A DNA stretch of 54,196 nucleotides from a virus. A program made the translations under genes and the position numbers. The stretch is from the IMG/VR virus record IMGVR_UViG_3300045741_000133, positions 1-54,196 of that record. One strand, written 5' to 3'. The notes under the pieces were generated by a model, which was given only the letters and a program-made list of their open reading frames with translations, did not search any database and was not told the origin of the DNA. Below, one piece after another: positions 9,010 to 18,115 of this stretch; positions within the stretch are counted from its first letter, which is position 1, and every line of letters starts with the position of its first letter.

Positions 9010-9973
9010 CGACTGCCTCCAATATGGATAGCCCAAGGGATAGAGTAGCAGGATCCAAGCTTCTGATGTCGCGCGCCCAGGACTCAAACTGAGCTTTGTT
9101 AGTTAGAGTCTCATCTAGAGAGACTCCGTCGAACTTCTCAGACTCAGACTTATCTTCCCACTTTATATCAGACCTGAACTCTGATTTATCGATAGCTACC
9201 ACCGATTCGGGCGTGCCCGTCAGCTGAATGCGTATCTTATTGCCTAAGTTCTCATCTAGGAACGTCGAGATCTTCTCTCGACATTTAGGATCCAGGGTAT
9301 CGATCTTGATCGAAACGTGTCTCGGAAACTTCGTAGGGATGAGCATCATCTCGTCAGAACCTACGTCGTAGGTAGCGATAGCTTTGTCTTGGTTAGCCTC
9401 GCCGAACGAGTGGCTGAAAGGAGTACCAAGATAGGTGAAGTTACCAGTCTGCTGAAGCTTATGAAAGTGCCCAGAAACGACGCGCTTGAACTTCGAGAAG
9501 TCGTCGTGCGTGATCCTAGCATCATCACACAAGTGACCGTTGCCGAAGTCGAAACCAGATACCTCTAGGTGGCCGAACAGCACGGAACCCTCTTTCATAG
9601 AGCCAAGAAGTTCCTTAAGCTTAATCTTGTCGTGGACGTACGGAATGACGTTGATGTCGCCGACCATAGTCGGTTGGTCGATGATCACCACGTTGGAAAG
9701 GGCCTTCAGTACCACTAGTGAGTGATCTTCACAGTCCAGGTTAAAATAGTCGTGGTTGCCGATGATGACATAGTGCGTTAGCTTTGATCGAAGAAAGTAT
9801 CTGAACAGCGCGTTTAAGCAGCGACCTCGGATGACTTCCTTAGTATTTAAGAAGTCACCGAGCCACATAGTAGGTCGATTCAAGCCTTCAACCAAGTTAA
9901 AGAGCTCCTCGACTTGGTCTAGATTATTCGGTTCTAAGTGTGGATCCCCAACAACTGTAAAAGTATCATGCAT
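8999..9973 (-). CDS. SbcD/Mre11/gp47-like nuclease
   Basis: 324 residues. Metallophosphoesterase motifs appear in order: FTVVGDPHLEPNN at the start, MWLGDFLNTK, VIIGNHDYFN, LFGHLEVSG and VVSGHFHKLQ. This is the exonuclease partner of the Rad50-like protein encoded immediately downstream with an 11-base overlap. The complex resects double-strand ends. The start has GAGGTGATTGTTCA-ATG. The length fits phage gp47 proteins. Confidence 0.9.
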   Translation of the reverse strand: MHDTFTVVGDPHLEPNNLDQVEELFNLVEGLNRPTMWLGDFLNTKEVIRGRCLNALFRYFLRSKLTHYVIIGNHDYFNLDCEDHSLVVLKALSNVVIIDQPTMVGDINVIPYVHDKIKLKELLGSMKEGSVLFGHLEVSGFDFGNGHLCDDARITHDDFSKFKRVVSGHFHKLQQTGNFTYLGTPFSHSFGEANQDKAIATYDVGSDEMMLIPTKFPRHVSIKIDTLDPKCREKISTFLDENLGNKIRIQLTGTPESVVAIDKSEFRSDIKWEDKSESEKFDGVSLDETLTNKAQFESWARDIRSLDPATLSLGLSILEAVGGK

Positions 9974-10075
9974 TGAACAATCACCTCATTCGCGACGATA
10001 GCTACCTTCTCTCGAAGAAAGAAGTTATAGTCTATCACGCTGAACACTATGTAGAGCAGGAACGCGTTCGATAAG
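9974..10075 (-). other. Gap between recombinase and gp47-like genes
   Basis: About 100 bases between the recombinase stop and the gp47-like start. A longer minus-strand frame crosses it (9934-10170) but overlaps both neighbours and has no ribosome-binding site inside the gap. I see no clear promoter or terminator. Confidence 0.4.
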
Positions 10076-10978
10076 TTACTCAGCGTCCTCAGCGCCCGCT
10101 TCAACAGGCGAGATACCATCGCTAGTGATCTTGAGCTCAACGAACTTCGGGAGTAGTAAGGTCTTTCCATCTTCGCCTTTCAATGCCTTGGCATAGTGAT
10201 TCTTGTATACGTTCCAGACAACAACTGCGCCAGCTCGTACCTTCTGCTTATCTACCGTTCGCTCGTACCAACCTTTACGAGCAGTCTGAACAGTCAGCAT
10301 CGAGAAGAAGTTGATAGCGTCGCCACCGGCGTTAGTCTTGCCGGGCGAGTTCAAGTTGTCGTAAGTTCGGTTGACCAGCAGTACCGCGATAGGATCCTTC
10401 ACCATCTTGGCTCGAAGCGCTGACAAACCTAAGCGGTTAGTTTTAGCGTGGCCACCAACCTGTTGACCCTTCTGAGTCAGCTCAAGACCGGAGTCTCGAA
10501 TAGAAGTAGTGTTACCAAACGAGTCGAACACCACTAGGAGCTTCTCTTTAGGATAGTCCACAAAGAATGAGTCGATGCCCTTGAGCATCAGCTCGAAGGC
10601 TTCCTCGGTGATGGCGGAGTAGATACAGATAACGCCGTCGGGATCAATCCCCGCTGCGATCAAGTCCTCCGGACCAGTCTTACCTTCAGTCTCAACGTAG
10701 ATGATGCCATAACCTTGCTCTTGGGCCTTCTTCATCGAGTAGAGCGAGAACGTGGTCTTACCGGAGTCGGACTTTCCGGCCCACTGGATCATGTGGCCAA
10801 ACTTGATACCGAGTACCCCAAACTTCTCTCGAAACCATGGATCCAATACCACATAGTCAGTAGGATTGGTCGAGATCGTCTCGAGGGCTTGCCCGAGACC
10901 GATCTGATCGGACATGCGCTTGTCGTTCTTGTAGTTGGCCTGTACTCGACCGATGGTCTTCTTGAAATCAAACTTCAT
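10076..10978 (-). CDS. RecA/UvsX-like recombinase
   Basis: 300 residues, near the size of small phage recombinases. Walker A is GKSDSGKT at residues 68-75; the Walker B-like strand is LLVVFDSFGN; a RecA-type segment GGHAKTNRLGLSALRAKM precedes LLVNRTYDNL. It should form filaments on single-stranded DNA and promote strand exchange. The C-terminus is acidic (EAGAEDAE), as in RecA proteins. The ribosome-binding site is GGAGAACTT-ATG. The genes on either side encode a probable UvsY-type mediator and the gp46/47 complex. Confidence 0.85.
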   Translation of the reverse strand: MKFDFKKTIGRVQANYKNDKRMSDQIGLGQALETISTNPTDYVVLDPWFREKFGVLGIKFGHMIQWAGKSDSGKTTFSLYSMKKAQEQGYGIIYVETEGKTGPEDLIAAGIDPDGVICIYSAITEEAFELMLKGIDSFFVDYPKEKLLVVFDSFGNTTSIRDSGLELTQKGQQVGGHAKTNRLGLSALRAKMVKDPIAVLLVNRTYDNLNSPGKTNAGGDAINFFSMLTVQTARKGWYERTVDKQKVRAGAVVVWNVYKNHYAKALKGEDGKTLLLPKFVELKITSDGISPVEAGAEDAE

Positions 10979-10986
10979 AAGTTCTC

Positions 10987-11373
10987 CTACTGCCTCTCGG
11001 CTGCGATTTGACGGAACATGACATGCGCGTTCTCAAAGATATCAAAGTGACGCTTTGTCCAGTTTAACTCGGCATCGATCCGCTCAACTACTTCTCGCGC
11101 GTTGGTGTAGCCTGGATCCGCCTCAGCTGAGATCTTGTTCTCAGTGACGTTCTTGCCGCCAGCTGAACCCATGGCTTGGGCGTATGAGGCCTTCTCGATC
11201 GTGGAGGCTTTTACCTTAGTGTCTTCTAACAGCTTGAGATGATTTGACAAGTGTGATTGAACGATCAAGAACTTAGCGGCCCGGTTCCTAGCGTCTAGGA
11301 TGGCGTCTCGATCGATCTCAACGAGGTCTAGGTACTTATTGACGAGTTCTTGTAGTTGTTGATAGTCCAGCAT
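10987..11373 (-). CDS. Probable UvsY-like recombination mediator
   Basis: 128 residues, mostly alpha-helical and charged. Size, predicted helicity and position immediately upstream of the recombinase match UvsY, which loads UvsX on single-stranded DNA covered by its binding protein. Features like DAILDARNRAAKFLIVQSH and a C-terminal ELNWTKRHFDIFENAH helix fit that plan, but no diagnostic motif exists. The ribosome-binding site is weak; translation may be coupled to the upstream gene. Confidence 0.5.
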   Translation of the reverse strand: MLDYQQLQELVNKYLDLVEIDRDAILDARNRAAKFLIVQSHLSNHLKLLEDTKVKASTIEKASYAQAMGSAGGKNVTENKISAEADPGYTNAREVVERIDAELNWTKRHFDIFENAHVMFRQIAAERQ

Positions 11374-11385
11374 GACTGGATACTA

Positions 11386-11793
11386 TCAAAACTCCATGCC
11401 TACGGAAACACCAACAGTTTTATCAGTTGACGCTTTAGCTCCTAAGAAGAACGGTCCGAGGATCCGGCGCTGTACTTGGAGATCATAAACGATGACATCT
11501 CGATTTGAGACATTGAGTCGCGCGCCCACGTCAAACATCCAGTCCTTCTTAGCCGCGATCTGAATGTCCTTGGTGCTGGTCTCATGCTTGACTGAGTGAT
11601 CGGTAGTCTCGGTAGTAGTTTCCTTAGTGCCGTCGGGACGCTCCACAGTCTTGACGATAGTCTTGACGTCGGTGCGAACTACTTCCTTCGTGACTTCGAC
11701 GTCGCGAAACTCGACTTTAGGAAAGTAGTATCTAGTGATACCCGCTGCCGCTACCGCGACGAGAACGATTAAGATGATCGATTTTAAGTTCAT
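11386..11793 (-). CDS. Membrane-anchored or exported protein with beta-strand C-terminus
   Basis: 135 residues. An N-terminal hydrophobic segment (residues 4-20) could be a signal anchor. A Val/Thr/Lys-rich stretch (VEVTKEVVRTDVKTIVKTV) follows, then short amphipathic strands ending in GVSVGMEF, a terminus like those of outer-membrane beta-barrel proteins. The exported protein at 46085-46600 has the same plan and ends ISVGIGIGF. Function unknown. Start has AGGAGAAGTT-ATG. Confidence 0.6.
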   Translation of the reverse strand: MNLKSIILIVLVAVAAAGITRYYFPKVEFRDVEVTKEVVRTDVKTIVKTVERPDGTKETTTETTDHSVKHETSTKDIQIAAKKDWMFDVGARLNVSNRDVIVYDLQVQRRILGPFFLGAKASTDKTVGVSVGMEF

Positions 11794-12434
11794 AACTTCT
11801 CCTGAACTAGCGTTTTAAGGTTGTTCGTTAGGTCTGCTAAGCTACCGTTGTTATCTAGAAGCTTGCAGCGATCTCTAAAAGTCTGCCAACCGCGCTCTGA
11901 AGCGTGTGAGTCTACAGACGCTCGGTTCTCTGCTTGAGCGTTGCTCACATACACCGGCAGGAAGTCTTCCCGACCGACTAGAGCGTCGAACTCTTGAGGA
12001 AACCTAAGATCTGTCACCAGAGTGAGAACATCGGGATCTACCTTCTTAAGGGTGATGTTGATGTGGATAAGCTTGTCTAAGGGGTGCAGAAGCTCGGTTC
12101 CGACGTACTGAAGAGTCTTTCTCGGAGTGTCGAATACTTGACCAACGTGCCGCCGAATGTGAGTCTCGTAGTCGTAGTTGGTGATCTCGAACTCCTTAAA
12201 GATCTGCTCGATGTACTCGCGAGTAAGGTGAATGTACGTGTCGAGCTCGACTTCCTTAAGCTTTGGGTCCAGGAAGTACTTCATGTCGATGTTAAACACC
12301 TTAGAGCACGTCTCCTTGAGATGACCTGCGAAAGCTACCTCCTTGACTTGGCCAGCGTATATCTGCTTCAGCAGCTCAGCTGATGTAGACTTACCGCTCT
12401 CTTTAGCACCGCAGAACGCGATTAGCTTGATCAC
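11790..12434 (-). CDS. Deoxynucleoside monophosphate kinase
   Basis: 214 residues. P-loop GAKESGKST at residues 9-17 near the N-terminus, then a long helical lid region and TLVTDLRFPQEFDAL, which resembles the T4 gene 1 family of dNMP kinases. It should phosphorylate dNMPs to feed the dNTP pool for phage replication. Start is GTG at 12434 with AAGGAG five bases upstream. It overlaps the DNA polymerase stop and the next gene's start by four bases. Confidence 0.75.
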   Translation of the reverse strand: MIKLIAFCGAKESGKSTSAELLKQIYAGQVKEVAFAGHLKETCSKVFNIDMKYFLDPKLKEVELDTYIHLTREYIEQIFKEFEITNYDYETHIRRHVGQVFDTPRKTLQYVGTELLHPLDKLIHINITLKKVDPDVLTLVTDLRFPQEFDALVGREDFLPVYVSNAQAENRASVDSHASERGWQTFRDRCKLLDNNGSLADLTNNLKTLVQEKL

Positions 12435-15208
12435 TTTGACTCCTTAAGGTTGTCGCAAATAACGGGCTCAGCTATCATAACAACTTCACTCTTCAAAGGT
12501 ATAGTGTAAATGTTGTCCTCCATGCCGCTCTGGAGACACTCCTTCGCCGCCTCGGCTTGGTCCGCCCTAGCGTAGCAGCTGATCTCGTCGTGAACCTGGA
12601 GCGCGACCCAAGCATCTAGGTTACGCTGCCTGAACAACCTCTGAGCAGTAAGCATTCCCATGTTAGTGATGTGCCCCGCTAGTCCTTGAATAGGCGAGTT
12701 CTTCGAGTTGTTTAGGTCTGACTTGAGGAGACCACGAATATAGGCCCAGCCGCCTTTCTGCTTGACTCCGTCTTTGCCGAACTTATCTACAGAGTAGCTC
12801 ATTCCGAGGATCTCGGTTAAGTTGACTAGCGCTTCTTCAGTCAGCACGAACATGACCATGCCTGAGGCTTTGTCCTTGACGATAGCCTCGGTCCCGCTCA
12901 GACGCTTCTTAGAAGTCTCGACGAACGCCTCGATCTTGTCCATCTTGTCGTTGCGGTATCGAGCGTTGATCTGCCCGAAGAAGTCACCGATCTTCTTAGC
13001 GTATTGAAAGTGACGACGTCGACCGTACTTAGTCTCGACGAAGCCGTACTCTATGGCCATGTACTCTTGAAGAGACATGTACTCTTTGAGCTTAGGATAG
13101 GTGTTGAGATACTTGTCTCTGATCTCCTTGCCCTTCACCATGTCGGGACGAGATTCGTAAACTCCATACTCGTTAGGTTCTTTGTCCTTGATCATGGCTC
13201 CGATCATGTTAGCGCACTGGGCGTCTCCGGCTCCGTAAGGAATGCCGAGAACGATAGGTTTAACCATCTTACGACCAGGAGGGTACGCCTTCTTCAGGAA
13301 GTTCTTATCTTTTGGATTCGCTGAATACTGACCTAGCGAGTCGAACATGTCGCAATATACCTTGGAGTAAAGATCGAGACCATCCTTGTAAACTGCCTTA
13401 ATCTTATCCTCGTTAGACATGTAAGCGAAGCATCTTGGCTCTAGGGACGAGTAGTCCGCGTTGATGATCTTGTAGCCTGGAGGAGCGATGAAACCCTTCT
13501 TGATGGCTGACGGGCGCGGGATATCATACTCGACGTGCCCACAATCCTTGCAGTGACGGTTAGCCATACACTCGATGTACTCGTCGATCTGAACGTTCTT
13601 AGAGTGGCACTTATCACACATCTCTAGCGCTTCGTTCTCATCATCTACCCGAGGGAGTGTCTGAAGGTTGTAACCACCCGAGCACGAGAAGCGGCCGGAG
13701 GTCGTACCATTCTGCTTCATGTCCATGTACAGCCAACCATTTTGGTTAAGCTCCAACGCAGGCTCGATGTATGTCGACTGCATCTTCATGATTCGTTTGT
13801 ACTTAAGTAGAAACGACACCCACGGGTACTTCGGAAGAAGGTGCTCCTTAATCGCGTCAGCTTCTAAAGATGGAACCCAGTCCTGAGTCGTAGAGCCATC
13901 AGTCTTAGGGAACTTACGGCGATTCTCGCCTAACTTATCGATGAACAACCAGATCAAGTGAGCTGGAGAGTTCACGTTGAAGCGGTAGCGCCGTCCTTCT
14001 ACCTCTTCATACAGCTTCTGCTTGATCTCGTTGACTTTGGCGTCAGAGTATTTGATCTCGTCTTGATCAAGGAGGTATCCCCAGATCCAGTGAGGGTTCT
14101 TATCGTTCTCAGCCTTAACTGCGGCCTTAGCGATGCTCTCCTTATACTCGCCAGTCTTCTTATCGAGAACCTGAGGAACTGACAAGTTCTCCATCTCAAT
14201 GATGCGCTTAACCAAGCGCTGGTGCGATACCGCTTCGTCTAAAGACTTGCCCTTGTCAAAGGTATCTAGGAACGGCGTTATGTTCTTCATGAACTCATCT
14301 TCGAGCTCGATCAACTTCTTAGCGTTCTGATCGTAGAGCTTCTTGAAGTAAGGAACATCGGTGTAGACTCCCCGGCGCTTCATGTCAATGACGACCTCTT
14401 TACAGACCGGCATCAGCTCCTCGTCAAACATCCACTTCTCTATGCGCTCGTAGTCCTTGCCGCGCTCTCTAGCGATCTCACCCAAAACTACCTCAACTAG
14501 GCCGTGGGTCAGGAACGTATCCGCGCAAGCGTACTTCATCTGAGGCTCGAGATCTGCTCTCCATACCTCTCTAGAATCTCCGCCGTTGCGAAGGATGGAT
14601 CCTTTGAGCTCTCTCTTTTCTTGGTCAGCCATGGCGAACGGGTTGATGCCTAGAACATCTTTATAGACGACTGCGGACTCCTTAAGACCAACTGACTCGT
14701 TCTCGTCTCGTACGTGAACTAGAAGACCTCCGTCAGCCACCAGGTTATTCTTGAGATCTACCCCGAAGTTGATGTAGGTGTGGTTTACGTCAAACGGGGC
14801 GTTCCACATGAATAGGTTGGCTTGCTTGAACCAGCGCTCTAGGATGGCCGGGACCCACTCAGGGTAGTCGACATCTTTCGGCTTAACGAACTCGTCATGG
14901 TACTTACCCGTCCAAGGATTGAGCAGGCGACCATCCGTAAACACATCTATCTTCTCTTTATTCTTGGTGCGAACCTTGAAAGACTTGGGATCTGGTTCCC
15001 AGATGAGTAGTGGGATGTAGAAACCTTTGTATCGATCGACGGAGAGTGAGAAGCCTACAACCGAGGTCTTAAAGTACTCAAGACCATTGGTCTCAGTATC
15101 GTATGAGACGAGGTTAAAGTTAGGCTTCCCGCTCGGACCGATCAGGTAGTCGTCGAGCAGCTTGATCTTTTCTGGCGTGTTAATTAGATTGTACTTTTCC
15201 CACTTCAT
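12431..15208 (-). CDS. DNA polymerase, family A, with zinc-ribbon insertion
   Basis: 925 residues. The 3'-5' exonuclease domain begins with SYDTETNGLEYF (D37, E39). The polymerase domain has motif A INADYSSLEPRCFAY, a motif B region with PIVLGIPYGAG and motif C VHDEISCY. Between NLQTLPRVDD and the motif A strand lies an insertion with two CxxC pairs (CDKCHS, then CKDCGH), probably binding zinc. It replicates the phage genome with the primase-helicase encoded just upstream. The start overlaps the primase-helicase end. Confidence 0.95.
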   Translation of the reverse strand: MKWEKYNLINTPEKIKLLDDYLIGPSGKPNFNLVSYDTETNGLEYFKTSVVGFSLSVDRYKGFYIPLLIWEPDPKSFKVRTKNKEKIDVFTDGRLLNPWTGKYHDEFVKPKDVDYPEWVPAILERWFKQANLFMWNAPFDVNHTYINFGVDLKNNLVADGGLLVHVRDENESVGLKESAVVYKDVLGINPFAMADQEKRELKGSILRNGGDSREVWRADLEPQMKYACADTFLTHGLVEVVLGEIARERGKDYERIEKWMFDEELMPVCKEVVIDMKRRGVYTDVPYFKKLYDQNAKKLIELEDEFMKNITPFLDTFDKGKSLDEAVSHQRLVKRIIEMENLSVPQVLDKKTGEYKESIAKAAVKAENDKNPHWIWGYLLDQDEIKYSDAKVNEIKQKLYEEVEGRRYRFNVNSPAHLIWLFIDKLGENRRKFPKTDGSTTQDWVPSLEADAIKEHLLPKYPWVSFLLKYKRIMKMQSTYIEPALELNQNGWLYMDMKQNGTTSGRFSCSGGYNLQTLPRVDDENEALEMCDKCHSKNVQIDEYIECMANRHCKDCGHVEYDIPRPSAIKKGFIAPPGYKIINADYSSLEPRCFAYMSNEDKIKAVYKDGLDLYSKVYCDMFDSLGQYSANPKDKNFLKKAYPPGRKMVKPIVLGIPYGAGDAQCANMIGAMIKDKEPNEYGVYESRPDMVKGKEIRDKYLNTYPKLKEYMSLQEYMAIEYGFVETKYGRRRHFQYAKKIGDFFGQINARYRNDKMDKIEAFVETSKKRLSGTEAIVKDKASGMVMFVLTEEALVNLTEILGMSYSVDKFGKDGVKQKGGWAYIRGLLKSDLNNSKNSPIQGLAGHITNMGMLTAQRLFRQRNLDAWVALQVHDEISCYARADQAEAAKECLQSGMEDNIYTIPLKSEVVMIAEPVICDNLKESK

Positions 15209-17201
15209 CTGAACTTCCCGGCTTCACTAATCCCAGGCGCGCTCGTACTATCTCAGCTTGAGCAGCGTCAACTTGGATAGAGTAGCCGATTCCCCCTTCT
15301 TTCTTAGCTAAGTTCTTGCGAATCTCATTAGCGAGAGGATATAGTCTCAGGAACTCTTGATAGTCGTCCGGCTCAGTTACAGTCAAATCACCGGTAGCCA
15401 TGTTGTAAGTCAGTAGCTTAGCCTCGTGAGTTCTGATCTGATCATTCTCATGCTTGTTTCTGATCTTAACATACTGCCAAGCTAAGTACCATTTTTTGGC
15501 CTGAGCTTGCACCAATTTGAGAGGCTGCCATACCGTTATGATGCGATCCATGATGTTCTCGTAGTTGCTCATCCCGTAGGCGCCGTCCTTATCGATCGGA
15601 AGATCACCTACGCCCTTCTCCTTCGTGGTTTGTGTCAACACGATGATGTGAGTATCGAGCTTCTTGCACAAGACTTTGAGCTGACTGCACAGGCTGTTCA
15701 GACTAAGTGTCTTGATGTTGCCGTAGCCAGCGCCCTGCTCAGAGTCAATACCGAACGTATACTTCTTGCGACAATCGATGTGACGCGCCACGATGGCGAC
15801 GTGGTCGATGGCGACGATGCCGATGTTCTTGCCCGTCAGTCGCTTTAGCTCTTCGCAGTCTTCTAAGATCTCTTGAAGACCTACGTTCCTAGGCTCGAAA
15901 TTCTCGGTCTCGTTACCTACGACGTACAGTCGATCTGCTAGAGGAGACGCCTTACCGACTAGCTTGTTCCAGCGATCAACGATCTCGCCGACGGCCATCT
16001 CAAGAGTGAAGAACACATAGATGTCATCGTTATCTTGGTTGTTCTCGATGGCGTCTTTTACCCACTTCAAGGTGACCGTAGTCTTACCAACTCCAGTTCC
16101 GGCGATGAGACCAGTTAACTCACGCTTGCGCCAAGGGTTGCCAAGCACCGCGTAGTCGAAGTACCATGTAGATCTTACAGGCGCCCCGAGGTTCTTAATG
16201 TCGTCGATGGTGCGGTTGCGCTGACCTACCGTCAAGAACTTAGAGACCAACTTCTCGTTGTAAACTTTATCTACGGTCACTTCTGCGTAATGCTTTCTGT
16301 TAGCGTGGCTCAGCGCCTTCTTAGTGTTCGCGATGACTGCCAGAGCTTCCTTGCGGTTGAACTTACTCTTAAATAGGATGTTAGCTAGCTTCATGTCCGC
16401 GCCTGATCTATCACCGTAGGATCCGACTGGATCCATCCACAGGTCGTGGGCGATCTTGTTGGCGGGGTCTGCGATGAAGTCGAAGAACGTGTCCGGGATC
16501 TCGTCGATGTTGACGAACTCCTGGGCTATCGTTTGGAGCTTGCCGTCTAAGCGGTCTAGATGCTTCTGACCTCTGTTTATGTCCTCGCGCGTCAAGGCTG
16601 CAAACAGCTCCTTCGGAAACTGATCTAACGAGTAGATCTGTCCGCAAGACTCAGCCTCTAAGATCTGAGCTAAGACTAAGGCGTCGGGCTTCTTAGTGTT
16701 AAAGAACCCGGGAACCCGCATAAGCTGCTGAACTGTAAAGATAGACTCATCCGTGTTGAAGTGCTTTATCAACGCCAACTGCCCAAAAACGTGCTCGTCC
16801 CGAGTCAACTTATCGATCTGCCAGTAAGCGTGAACGCCGTTTCCAGAGTCTACGACGAAGGTGGGTTTGAGTGGAAACTGGCGAAGCTTGACCAAGAAGT
16901 CTTCCTTGGAAGCGTAGACCTTATCCTTAAGGTCCATGTCGACAAACAGAAAGTCGAAAACGTCGACGTGCTTTCCGCTAAGCCATTTTGTGCCTTCGGC
17001 ATATATGTCTTTCGAGGGGTGATTTGGATACCAGTAAATGTTGTATCCTTGATCGTTACGCTGCTTCAAGAACGCATGATCGAACTTATATCCCTCGATG
17101 ACGTCTGGTCCGCCTATCTCCCTGACGAACTCTGGATTAGCGTTTCCATTCTTTAATTTAGGTTGTGCCCAGTTGGGTTTAATGAGTCGAAAGAACTCCA
17201 C
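15180..17201 (-). CDS. Fused primase-helicase (AEP-type primase plus DnaB-like helicase)
   Basis: 673 residues from a GTG with AAGGAG five bases upstream. The N-terminal third has FLFVDMDLKD (D88, D90), VVDSGNGVHAYW (H124) and QQLMRVPGFFNTKK, the pattern of archaeo-eukaryotic/RepB-type primases. The C-terminal half is a RecA-fold SF4 helicase with Walker A GTGVGKTT at 368-375, FFTLEMAVGEIVDRW, and IVAIDHVAIV as Walker B. It should unwind DNA and make primers for the adjacent polymerase. It differs from T7 gp4, whose primase is of the DnaG type. Confidence 0.85.
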   Translation of the reverse strand: MEFFRLIKPNWAQPKLKNGNANPEFVREIGGPDVIEGYKFDHAFLKQRNDQGYNIYWYPNHPSKDIYAEGTKWLSGKHVDVFDFLFVDMDLKDKVYASKEDFLVKLRQFPLKPTFVVDSGNGVHAYWQIDKLTRDEHVFGQLALIKHFNTDESIFTVQQLMRVPGFFNTKKPDALVLAQILEAESCGQIYSLDQFPKELFAALTREDINRGQKHLDRLDGKLQTIAQEFVNIDEIPDTFFDFIADPANKIAHDLWMDPVGSYGDRSGADMKLANILFKSKFNRKEALAVIANTKKALSHANRKHYAEVTVDKVYNEKLVSKFLTVGQRNRTIDDIKNLGAPVRSTWYFDYAVLGNPWRKRELTGLIAGTGVGKTTVTLKWVKDAIENNQDNDDIYVFFTLEMAVGEIVDRWNKLVGKASPLADRLYVVGNETENFEPRNVGLQEILEDCEELKRLTGKNIGIVAIDHVAIVARHIDCRKKYTFGIDSEQGAGYGNIKTLSLNSLCSQLKVLCKKLDTHIIVLTQTTKEKGVGDLPIDKDGAYGMSNYENIMDRIITVWQPLKLVQAQAKKWYLAWQYVKIRNKHENDQIRTHEAKLLTYNMATGDLTVTEPDDYQEFLRLYPLANEIRKNLAKKEGGIGYSIQVDAAQAEIVRARLGLVKPGSSDEVGKVQSN

Positions 17202-17220
17202 CAGAACTCCTTGCTCAGGA

Positions 17221-17520
17221 TCATAGCTTTTCTACATCATACTGACTATCGAGATCGATGGTCACATTATGTGTGAAGCCGTGCTGAGCGATGCTCTGAG
17301 GCATTCCGTTCTTTGGAGCTGATACTTGCATGGACTTAACCATGTAGTAAGTTCCGTCAGCATCAAGCCACAACAAGGTGCCAGTGAAATACTTGTTGGG
17401 AGTGCCGTCTTTGTTGACTGGCTTGCTCTCGCACAAGATCTTCTGCATGACGCCGTACTGTGTGTTGACGTTCTTAACTTTGCCCGCGTAGCGTAGGTTC
17501 TTCTTCTTGCCTTCTGACAT
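17221..17520 (-). CDS. Unknown small protein beside primase-helicase
   Basis: 99 residues, beta-rich by eye (LRYAGKVKNVNTQYGVMQKI, FTGTLLWLDADGTYYMVKSM), possibly an OB-like or similar small barrel, but no family recognised. AAGGAGATCACT precedes the ATG. It lies between the primase-helicase and a probable ssDNA-binding-type protein, so a replication accessory role is plausible but unproven. Confidence 0.65.
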   Translation of the reverse strand: MSEGKKKNLRYAGKVKNVNTQYGVMQKILCESKPVNKDGTPNKYFTGTLLWLDADGTYYMVKSMQVSAPKNGMPQSIAQHGFTHNVTIDLDSQYDVEKL

Positions 17521-17530
17521 AGTGATCTCC

Positions 17531-18046
17531 TTACTTCTGCGCCTGGATACCGAAGCGAGCCAGTACGTGGTTAGCAGCTTGCTGAACCGCTGGAGCTACC
17601 GGAGCCGCCGCGGGTGCCGCAGTAGGCTGCGGAGCAGGAGCTGCGAAAGCTTGAGGTGTCGGTGGTGCTGGCGGCGGTGCTACCGCGGCAGCGGGTCCAG
17701 TCGTAGGGTTACCAAACGCGGGAGCACCTTGAGTCGCTGGCGCTTGATCGTTCTCAGCCTTATACACCGGAGCCCATCCTTTAGGAAACAAGGCACCAGC
17801 TTCTTGGTCTTTCAACTGACCGAAGCGGTACTCAACTTGCTCCTTCTCGGAGACGAGAGAGTAGTAGGTGTATCCGTCTTTGGTTTGTCGGAACGACAGT
17901 TTAAGATCGTTCGATCCGCCTGGAGCAGTTTTAGGCAAGCTTGAGTAGAAGGACATCTTCTCGAAGAACTCTTTCTCGTCCTTTACGTCAGCCTTGATAA
18001 GAAACTCGTCTTGTCCCAATTTGAGACGGTATTCAACTTGAAGCAT
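17531..18046 (-). CDS. Unknown replication-region protein with Ala/Pro-rich tail
   Basis: 171 residues. An N-terminal domain of about 100 residues (beta strands VEYRLKLGQDEFLIKADV, then an FFEKMSFYSSLP helix) is followed by a low-complexity Ala/Pro linker and a short conserved-looking C-terminal helix (VQQAANHVLARFGIQAQK). A folded core, flexible linker and terminal peptide is the layout of single-stranded DNA-binding proteins, but the tail here is not acidic, so SSB is only a guess. Its Shine-Dalgarno lies inside a long hairpin (18050-18099), suggesting translational control. Confidence 0.6.
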   Translation of the reverse strand: MLQVEYRLKLGQDEFLIKADVKDEKEFFEKMSFYSSLPKTAPGGSNDLKLSFRQTKDGYTYYSLVSEKEQVEYRFGQLKDQEAGALFPKGWAPVYKAENDQAPATQGAPAFGNPTTGPAAAVAPPPAPPTPQAFAAPAPQPTAAPAAAPVAPAVQQAANHVLARFGIQAQK

Positions 18047-18049
18047 TTG

Positions 18050-18099
18050 ATCCCTCCTAAGGTTTAAGATCTTCAGCGTCGATCTTATCTAGGAGGGAT
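18050..18099 (-). promoter_or_regulatory. Hairpin burying the Shine-Dalgarno of the downstream gene
   Basis: Two nested perfect inverted repeats: a 10-base outer stem (18050-18059 with 18090-18099) and a 7-base inner stem (18065-18071 with 18081-18087), separated by an asymmetric internal loop and closed by a 9-base loop. On the minus-strand transcript the 3' outer arm is TAGGAGGGAT, which is the Shine-Dalgarno three bases before the ATG at 18046. No U-tract follows, so this is not a terminator. It could act as a translational switch (protein-bound, thermal or by coupled translation). Confidence 0.75.
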
Positions 18100-18115
18100 T
18101 GGTCAGGTGAACTGA

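Noticed and set aside
9934-10170. 78-codon minus-strand frame between the recombinase and gp47-like genes
   Set aside because: It overlaps both neighbours, has no ribosome-binding site and no internal start in the gap.
18050-18099. Rho-independent terminator
   Set aside because: No U-run follows the hairpin on either strand, and its arm contains the next gene's Shine-Dalgarno.
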